A stretch of 5,700 nt of DNA from Frankiaceae bacterium. GTDB taxonomy: Bacteria; Actinomycetota; Actinomycetes; JAVEEJ01. The notes under the pieces were generated by a model. That model made no database searches. It was not told the DNA's origin and saw only the letters and a program-made list of their open reading frames with translations. A program made the position numbers and the translations under genes. The stretch is taken from positions 1 through 5,700 of the forward strand of contig JAVEEJ010000158.1 in NCBI GenBank assembly GCA_030840515.1. Direction: 5' to 3'. This document shows positions 1 to 4,885 of this stretch, piece by piece; position 1 is the first letter of the stretch, and each line of letters starts with the position of its first letter.

Positions 1-443
1 CGAAGATCCTCGACCTGCAGCACCCCGACAAGAAGATGTCGAAGTCGCTCGGCGGCTCCGGGTGCCTGACGTTGCTCGACGAACCCGCGGCGAACGCCAA
101 GCGCATCAAGAGCGCGGTCACCGACACCGGGCGTGAGGTCAGCTTCGACCCTGAGGGCAAGCCGGGAGTGTCCAACCTGCTCACGATCCTCACGTCCCTC
201 ACGGGGCGCAGCGTCGACGATGTGGTCGCCGACTTCGAGGGCCGCGGGTACGGCGACCTGAAGGGAGCCGTTGCGGAGGCGTTCACCGCGTTCGCGGAGC
301 CCTTCCGATCGCGGACGCAGGAGTGGCTGTCGGATCCCGCTGCGCTCGACAAGGTGCTGGCCGACGGCGCGGAGCGGGCGCGGGCGGTGGCCGCCCCCAC
401 CTTGCATGAGGTGCACGAGCGGCTGGGCCTGCTCCCCGCATGA
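1..443 (+). CDS. trpS: Tryptophanyl-tRNA synthetase, C-terminal part (5' end outside window)
   Basis: This is a class I aminoacyl-tRNA synthetase that charges tRNA-Trp with tryptophan in the cytoplasm. Only the last 146 codons are present; the reading frame starts at base 3 and the rest lies upstream. The visible part opens with the class I signature loop KMSKS (bases 33-47), which stabilises the aminoacyl-adenylate transition state. It continues with the TrpRS-typical stretches LLDEP, IKSAVTDTG and KPGVSNLL, followed by the helical C-terminal anticodon-binding region. Known TrpRS proteins are about 330-350 residues, so slightly under half is seen. An internal ATG at 36 lies inside the KMSKS loop and is not a start. 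The stop codon overlaps the start of the next gene (ATGA at 440-443), pointing to an operon with translational coupling. The identity is secure. Confidence 0.97.
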   Translation, partial: KILDLQHPDKKMSKSLGGSGCLTLLDEPAANAKRIKSAVTDTGREVSFDPEGKPGVSNLLTILTSLTGRSVDDVVADFEGRGYGDLKGAVAEAFTAFAEPFRSRTQEWLSDPAALDKVLADGAERARAVAAPTLHEVHERLGLLPA

Positions 444-1000
444 CCCGCACGATCGGAGTTGCGATCGCGATCCCTGAGCCCTACGGCGGTCAGCTGCAGG
501 CTCAGCGCGAGCGGTTCGGTGACCCGTCAGCGCGCTCCATCCCGACGCACGTGACCCTGTTGCCACCGACGGAGCTCTCGGCGAGCGAGCTGGCCCACGT
601 CGAGGCCCACCTGTCGCAGGTGGCCACCAGCGAGCGCGCCTTCGAGCTGCACCTGCGCGGCACCGGCAGCTTCCGGCCCGTCTCGCCCGTGGTGTTCATC
701 ACCCTGGTCGGCGGCATCAGCGACTGCGAGCGGCTCGAGGCAGCGGTGCGCTCGGGGCCGCTCGCGCGGGAGATCCGCTTCAACTACCACCCGCACGTGA
801 CCGTGGCCCACGACGTGGCGGAGGAGGCGCTGGACCGCGCGTTCACCCAGCTCGCCGACTACGAGGCGCGCTTCCCGGTGTGGGGCTTCAGCCTCTATGA
901 GCACGGTGCTGACGGGGTGTGGCGTCCGCAGCGGGACTTCCCCTTCGGTCGGGAGCTGCCGGGACCCAACACCGGCCACCCCACGCCCGACCTGGGTTGA
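440..1000 (+). CDS. 2'-5' RNA ligase family protein (2H phosphoesterase)
   Basis: This 186-residue cytoplasmic protein belongs to the 2H phosphoesterase superfamily (LigT/ThpR-like). The family is defined by two HxT motifs that together form the active site. Here they are H37-V-T39 in PTHVTLLPP and H119-V-T121 in YHPHVTVAHD, 82 residues apart, which fits the usual duplicated fold. Family members hydrolyse 2',3'-cyclic phosphodiester ends of RNA or small nucleotides, and some join tRNA halves through 2'-5' bonds in vitro; the substrate here cannot be read from sequence. The ATG overlaps the trpS stop and has no clear Shine-Dalgarno sequence, so translation probably depends on ribosomes finishing trpS. 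The last 20 or so residues (Pro/Gly-rich, PGPNTGHPTPDLG) look disordered and lie outside the core fold. The family call is firm; the physiological role is unknown. Confidence 0.9.
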   Translation: MTRTIGVAIAIPEPYGGQLQAQRERFGDPSARSIPTHVTLLPPTELSASELAHVEAHLSQVATSERAFELHLRGTGSFRPVSPVVFITLVGGISDCERLEAAVRSGPLAREIRFNYHPHVTVAHDVAEEALDRAFTQLADYEARFPVWGFSLYEHGADGVWRPQRDFPFGRELPGPNTGHPTPDLG

Positions 1001-1013
1001 GCCGGTCGTCGAC

Positions 1014-1025
1014 GGGAAGCAGGGG
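1014..1025 (+). promoter_or_regulatory. Purine-rich ribosome-binding site for the YihY-type gene
   Basis: The stretch GGGAAGCAGGGG ends three bases before the GTG at 1029, and its GGAAG part lies nine bases away, a good Shine-Dalgarno distance. It decides the start: an in-frame ATG at 897 would put 44 extra residues inside the preceding gene without membrane or family character. Confidence 0.5.
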
Positions 1026-1028
1026 CTG

Positions 1029-2060
1029 GTGCGCAAACCTCGTTGGACGCAGCGTCCGCTCGCCGCTTGGAGCAGGTACCAGTCCGACGGCGGGGATCGG
1101 CTCGCGGCGGCCATCACCTACTTCGGCTTCCTGTCCTTCTTCCCGTTGGTGGCGCTGGCTTTCGCGATCCTCGGCTATGTCGTGTCCGGTGACAGCGGCG
1201 TGCAGCGGGAGGTCGAGAAGGGGCTGGCCTCCTACCTCCCCGGTCTGATCGGCCACGGCGCGCATCAGCTCTCACTCGACGACATCGCCGCCTCGAAGGC
1301 GAGCGCGGGGATCATCGGCCTGATCGGCCTGCTCTTCACCGGCCTGGGGTGGGTGGACGCACTGCGGCAGTCCATCAAGGTCATCTGGCACGAGCCACCG
1401 CGCGACAAGTCGTTCCTCCGCGCCAAGGTCAACGACCTGTTCCTCCTCGTCATCGTCGGCGGAGCGGTCCTGACGTCGGTGGCGGTCTCAGCGGCCGCGA
1501 CGGCGGTCACCGACCAGCTGCTGAGCTGGGTGGGCCTGGGCGGCTCGGTCGCTGCCGCGGCCGTCACCAAAGCGCTCGCCGTACTCGTCGCCGTCGCCGT
1601 CGACACCGCAGTGCTGACCTACCTGTTCACGCTCGTGCCGCGGACTCCGGGGGGCTGGCGGCTCGTGTGGCGCGGCGCGCTGCTCGGGGCCGTGATGCTC
1701 GAGCTGCTGAAGGTGGTGGGCACCTTCCTCATCGCCCGCACCACCAGCAATCCGCTCTACGGGACGTTCGCTGTGGTGGTCGGGCTGCTGGTGTGGATCA
1801 ACCTCATCTCGCGGGTGCTGCTGTGGTCGGCGTCGTGGACGGTGCTGCACCTGGAGTCACTCGCCCCAGCCGAGGCGATGGCGGTGGCGCTGCCTGCCGA
1901 GCCCGTGGCCGCGGTGGAGGTCGTCCCCGTGACCGGCACCGCAGACGCGGAGCGCAAGGGCCGTGACTTGGGGTTCGCCGCACTGGGCGTGTTGACCGCG
2001 GTGACCCTCGGTGTCGCGCGTCGTGGCGTAAGCGGGCTCTGGCACCTCGCCCGGCGTTGA
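1029..2060 (+). CDS. YihY/virulence factor BrkB family integral membrane protein
   Basis: This is a 343-residue polytopic inner-membrane protein of the YihY/BrkB family (once misnamed ribonuclease BN). Its molecular function is not settled; transport or envelope roles have been proposed. The family hallmarks are present: an N-terminal block RLAAAITYFGFLSFFPL (residues 24-40) leading into the first membrane helix, and the late motif NPLYGTFAVVVGLLVWINL (241-259). Hydrophobic segments lie near 26-52, 91-112, 134-157, 178-203, 214-236 and 243-272, the usual six. A seventh, less usual segment (about 313-330) follows an Ala/Val/Glu-rich linker and ends in a basic tail. The GTG start is chosen because a purine-rich site precedes it and the charged N-terminus RKPRW immediately precedes the conserved region. 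The gene sits 28 nt after the 2H phosphoesterase gene and is probably the last of the trpS operon in this window. Confidence 0.91.
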   Translation: MRKPRWTQRPLAAWSRYQSDGGDRLAAAITYFGFLSFFPLVALAFAILGYVVSGDSGVQREVEKGLASYLPGLIGHGAHQLSLDDIAASKASAGIIGLIGLLFTGLGWVDALRQSIKVIWHEPPRDKSFLRAKVNDLFLLVIVGGAVLTSVAVSAAATAVTDQLLSWVGLGGSVAAAAVTKALAVLVAVAVDTAVLTYLFTLVPRTPGGWRLVWRGALLGAVMLELLKVVGTFLIARTTSNPLYGTFAVVVGLLVWINLISRVLLWSASWTVLHLESLAPAEAMAVALPAEPVAAVEVVPVTGTADAERKGRDLGFAALGVLTAVTLGVARRGVSGLWHLARR

Positions 2061-2081
2061 TCGCGCGCTAGACCACAGAAG

Positions 2082-3236
2082 CTAGATCGGCGGCAGCCGG
2101 AGTCGACTGCCCCGGCGCCGGCGGCTGCGGCTGGAAGCGCGCCGCAAGGCGAAGAAGCCGACGAGTACGACGCCCGCGGCGGTCGCGGGTGCAGCCGGCA
2201 CCGCGAAGCCGTCGCCGTGGGTGGACTTCGTGCGCTGAAGCTGGACGCCCCTGTGGTTGGAGGTGGTGACCCGGTTCTGCGTGATCGCGTCGTCCGGCTG
2301 AGGCGGCGTGATGGTGCCGACAGCGCTCAGCCGCGAGCGGTTGGCGAAGCCCCAGTCGAGCAGTTTGGCGGCTTCCTTCCAGACCGTGGGGTCGGCGTGC
2401 ATGAGGGCCACGACCAGCCTGTGCTCGCCGCGCTGGGCGGCGCCGACGAAGCTCGCGCGGGCGGCGACGGTGTAGCCGTTCTTCACGCCGAAGGCGCCGG
2501 GGTAGCGCAGCACCAGCTTGTTGTGGGTGTAGATCTCGAACGGCTTGGCACCGAGCGCACCGAAGTGCGAGCGCCGCTCGCTGACGTACTTCGCGAAGGC
2601 CGGGAGCTGGAGCCCCTCGCGCGCGATGAGGGCGAGGTCGTAGGCCGAGCTGTGCTGGCCGCGGGCGTCGAGGCCGTTCGGGGTCTGGGCGACGGTGTCG
2701 AGTGCGCCGATGCCCTGCGCCCGCTGGTTCATCTCGGCGACGGTCTTCGGGATGCCGCCGTTCGCGGTCGCGAGGGTCAGCGCTGCGTCGTTGCCGCTCA
2801 CCATGAGCATCGCCTCGAACAGCTGCGAGACCAGGTAGCGCTTGCCCGGCTGCACGCCGACCTTGCTGCCGTCGACGTTGGCGTCGTCCCACGTCGCCAC
2901 GACCGTGGCCGTCGGGTCGAGCTGGGGCACGAGGGTCAGCGCGGTCAGGGACTTCAGCGTGCTGGCGGGGGCGTACTGGCCGTGCGGGTCCTTCGCGGCC
3001 AGCACCTCGCCGGTGTCGAGGTCGGCCAGCACGTAGGACGAGGCGCTGACGGTCGGGACGGCAGGGACGCCGGGGGCGACGCCCGCGACGAGTCCGCGGG
3101 TGGCCAGTGCCGAGCCTCCGACGGCAGCCGGGGGCTCAGCCGAGCCTGACGTGGGGACGGCAGCAAGCGCCGGGGCCGCGGTGAGGACGGCGGCGACGAC
3201 GGGCAGCAGGAGCCGGAGTCTGGCGTGGGCGCGCAT
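2082..3236 (-). CDS. Exported D-alanyl-D-alanine carboxypeptidase (peptidase family S11), C-terminally anchored
   Basis: This 384-residue serine DD-carboxypeptidase (low-molecular-weight penicillin-binding protein) removes the terminal D-Ala of peptidoglycan stem peptides outside the membrane. Residues 1-26 form a signal peptide (basic MRAHARLR, hydrophobic core, ALA before the probable cleavage). A Pro/Ala-rich spacer follows to about residue 65. The catalytic motifs are S92-T-L-K95 (nucleophile Ser92 and Lys95), S147-G-N149, and K252-N-G254, where most family members have KTG. A single hydrophobic segment (about 346-364) followed by an Arg-rich tail suggests C-terminal anchoring with the tail inside the cell. 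No classical PBP5 C-terminal domain is apparent. The ATG is the first possible start, since an in-frame TAA lies five codons upstream. The gene follows the kinase gene by 48 nt on the same strand, so the two may be cotranscribed, and it converges on the YihY gene. dacA and dacB cannot be told apart here. Confidence 0.93.
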   Translation of the reverse strand: MRAHARLRLLLPVVAAVLTAAPALAAVPTSGSAEPPAAVGGSALATRGLVAGVAPGVPAVPTVSASSYVLADLDTGEVLAAKDPHGQYAPASTLKSLTALTLVPQLDPTATVVATWDDANVDGSKVGVQPGKRYLVSQLFEAMLMVSGNDAALTLATANGGIPKTVAEMNQRAQGIGALDTVAQTPNGLDARGQHSSAYDLALIAREGLQLPAFAKYVSERRSHFGALGAKPFEIYTHNKLVLRYPGAFGVKNGYTVAARASFVGAAQRGEHRLVVALMHADPTVWKEAAKLLDWGFANRSRLSAVGTITPPQPDDAITQNRVTTSNHRGVQLQRTKSTHGDGFAVPAAPATAAGVVLVGFFALRRASSRSRRRRGSRLRLPPI

Positions 3237-3245
3237 GACCCGGAC

Positions 3246-3251
3246 AGGTTA
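3246..3251 (-). promoter_or_regulatory. Possible -10 box of the carboxypeptidase gene
   Basis: Read on the minus strand this is TAACCT, fitting the actinobacterial TANNNT consensus, nine bases before the ATG. Transcription from it would begin two or three bases before the start codon, and no good Shine-Dalgarno sequence is present. No -35 hexamer is recognisable, and one TANNNT match can arise by chance, so this is tentative. Confidence 0.25.
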
Positions 3252-3284
3252 CCGGGCCACCCCAGGCCGATGGGCCAGGCGGCC

Positions 3285-4853
3285 TCAGGTCAGCCGGAAG
3301 CTGGAGATGACCTTGGTGCGCAGGTCCAGCTGCTGCTGCCACTCGTCGTCGTGGGTCTGCCACCACAGCACCCAGACCTTGCCGTGGTCCAGGTAGGCGA
3401 GCTGGCTGGCGTGGAGGAGCTGGGAGTTGCCGTCCCGGTAGGTGAACTCCCAGGTCGCGGCCTCCTGGCCGCGGAACGTGGTGCCGCTGACGTCCCCGAT
3501 CTGGGTGTAGTCCTCGTGGTTGTCGCGGTCGCCGAAGGTCCCGCTGGCTGACTCGAGGACCCCCGTCGGCGTGCCGCTGGCCGAGGAGACGTTGATGTAG
3601 GCGTAGGTGCCGCTGCGGGGGGACCGGTAGCGGGTGCCGTCCTTGCGCCAGTCCGGCGGGGTGGCCACCGCCCATCCGCTGCCCGGCTGCACGACCCAGT
3701 CGGACGGCACCTTCCCCTGGCCGGGGTCGAACGGGCCACCCGAGTCGCTGGCCTTGTTGGCCGTCGAGTGGCGGTTCTGGCTGATCGCGTAGCCGGCGCC
3801 CGCCAAGGCAGCCATCACGAGCAGCACCAGCGCGGCAGCGCCCCAGGCCAGCCGCCGGCGGGGACGCGGGAGCACGAGCGGGGTCATGCCCTGGTTGGTC
3901 GGCGGGCCGGAGTCGCCGGGAGTCGGCGGGACCGGCGCGGGCTCGGCGAGCACGGCTGGCATGACCTGGGTGTGCTCGGCGTCAGGGACGGTGGGGACCG
4001 CCTGGGTGGCCTCGTTGATGTCGCGGCCCTCGGCCACATCGCTGAGCGCGGCCTTGACGCGGGCGGTGTCCCAGCGCTCTTCCGGCCGCTTCGCGAGCAT
4101 GCCGATCAGCACCGGGCGCAGCGGCCCCGCCGCAGCGAACGCGCCGGGGGAGTCGTGGACCACCGCGGTGAGCGTCGCCACCGGGGTGCCGCGGTCGAAC
4201 GGCGGCGACCCTTCGACGGCGTGATAGAGCGTGGCGCCGAGCGAGAACAGATCGGAAGCCGGACCGAGCGCTTCACCACGGGCGCGCTCGGGTGACATGT
4301 ACGCGGGACTGCCCACGACCTCGCCGGTGCGCGTGATCGTGCTGTCGCTCCCGCTCGAGGCGATCCCGAAGTCCGTGAGCACGACGCGGCCGTCGTCACA
4401 GAGCTGGACGTTGCCGGGCTTCACGTCGCGGTGGACGACGCCGAGGATGTGGGCAGCTTCGAGGGCGGCGAGTACGGCGAGTCCGACCTCGGCAGCGCGC
4501 TCGGGAGTCAACGGCCCTGAGGCCTTGATCTCCTCCGCCAGGCTGCGCCCGGTCAGAACCTCCATGACGATCCACGGCCGGCCCGCGTCCTCGGCCACGT
4601 CGAAGATGCGCACCACGTTCGGATGGTCGAGTCGAGCCGCCGTACGCGCTTCCCTCAAGACCCGCTGTCGCAGTGCCTCGTGCTCCTCGTCACCCCCGAC
4701 CGGGGGCAGGTCGACCTCTTTGATCGCCACGGTGCGCTCGAGGACCTCGTCGTGGGCGCACCAGACGGCGCCCATCCCCCCGCGACCGAGCAGGGAGGTG
4801 AGCCGGTAGCGCCCGGCGACCACCCGCTCCTGATCCGTCATGCCCTCAAGCAT
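3285..4853 (-). CDS. Receptor-type Ser/Thr protein kinase with extracytoplasmic C-terminal domain
   Basis: This 522-residue Hanks-type (Pkn-like) kinase has a cytoplasmic N-terminal catalytic domain, about residues 14-272. The glycine loop is GRGGMG (23-28), the ATP-anchoring lysine is K45 in AIKE, the probable helix-C glutamate is E68, the catalytic loop is HRDVKPGN (141-148), the metal-binding motif is DFG (161-163), and SPE (187-189) replaces APE. All residues needed for activity are present, and the activation loop holds T172, T174 and T176. A linker (about 273-334) carries TQAVP and TQVMP. One membrane helix spans about 335-357. The outer domain (358-522) lacks PASTA repeats and has GWAVATPPDW followed by a predicted alpha/beta pattern ending in SSFRLT. 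I think it resembles LpqN/PsbP-like domains, but this is unproven. ATG 4853 is chosen because GGAG lies ten bases upstream; ATG 4841 (MTDQERVVAGRY) is an alternative. ATG 4916 would overlap the divergent mutase gene. Confidence 0.95.
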   Translation of the reverse strand: MLEGMTDQERVVAGRYRLTSLLGRGGMGAVWCAHDEVLERTVAIKEVDLPPVGGDEEHEALRQRVLREARTAARLDHPNVVRIFDVAEDAGRPWIVMEVLTGRSLAEEIKASGPLTPERAAEVGLAVLAALEAAHILGVVHRDVKPGNVQLCDDGRVVLTDFGIASSGSDSTITRTGEVVGSPAYMSPERARGEALGPASDLFSLGATLYHAVEGSPPFDRGTPVATLTAVVHDSPGAFAAAGPLRPVLIGMLAKRPEERWDTARVKAALSDVAEGRDINEATQAVPTVPDAEHTQVMPAVLAEPAPVPPTPGDSGPPTNQGMTPLVLPRPRRRLAWGAAALVLLVMAALAGAGYAISQNRHSTANKASDSGGPFDPGQGKVPSDWVVQPGSGWAVATPPDWRKDGTRYRSPRSGTYAYINVSSASGTPTGVLESASGTFGDRDNHEDYTQIGDVSGTTFRGQEAATWEFTYRDGNSQLLHASQLAYLDHGKVWVLWWQTHDDEWQQQLDLRTKVISSFRLT

Positions 4854-4863
4854 GTCGTACACG

Positions 4864-4867
4864 CTCC
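4864..4867 (-). promoter_or_regulatory. Shine-Dalgarno candidate for the kinase gene
   Basis: On the minus strand this reads GGAG, ten bases before ATG 4853. The alternative start at 4841 has GAGG only two bases away, which is too close for normal use. This favours 4853 but does not prove it. Confidence 0.4.
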
Positions 4868-4873
4868 GCTCAC

Positions 4874-4879
4874 TAGCAT
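4874..4879 (+). promoter_or_regulatory. Possible -10 box of the acyl-CoA mutase gene (leaderless start)
   Basis: TAGCAT fits TANNNT and stands exactly six bases before the mutase ATG at 4886. A transcript from it would start at or next to the A of the start codon. No Shine-Dalgarno sequence precedes this ATG, which fits the leaderless arrangement common in actinobacteria. No clear -35 hexamer is visible. Confidence 0.4.
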
Positions 4880-4885
4880 CTCGGC

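Noticed and set aside
897..1028. Upstream in-frame ATG that would lengthen the YihY-type protein by 44 residues.
   Set aside because: The extension lies almost entirely within the preceding gene, has no membrane or family character, and a better-placed GTG with a purine-rich site follows at 1029.
527..1117. Minus-strand open frame (196 codons) opposite the 2H phosphoesterase gene.
   Set aside because: Both HxT motifs and the operon context support the plus-strand gene; the antisense frame shows no family signature.
2068..2892. Minus-strand open frame (274 codons) in another frame of the carboxypeptidase gene.
   Set aside because: It is dominated by Arg, Ala, Gly and Pro, the typical product of an out-of-frame reading of high-GC coding sequence, and lies wholly within a gene with clear motifs.
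2217..3149. Long plus-strand open frame (310 codons) antisense to the carboxypeptidase gene.
   Set aside because: Its translation is low in hydrophobic order, rich in Arg, Gly, Val and Asp, and shows no domain. It mirrors the codon bias of the real gene, whose catalytic motifs and signal peptide are on the other strand.
3768..4295. Plus-strand open frame (175 codons) opposite the kinase.
   Set aside because: It is Arg/Gly/His-rich without domain signal and lies opposite the kinase linker and catalytic domain, whose motifs are intact.
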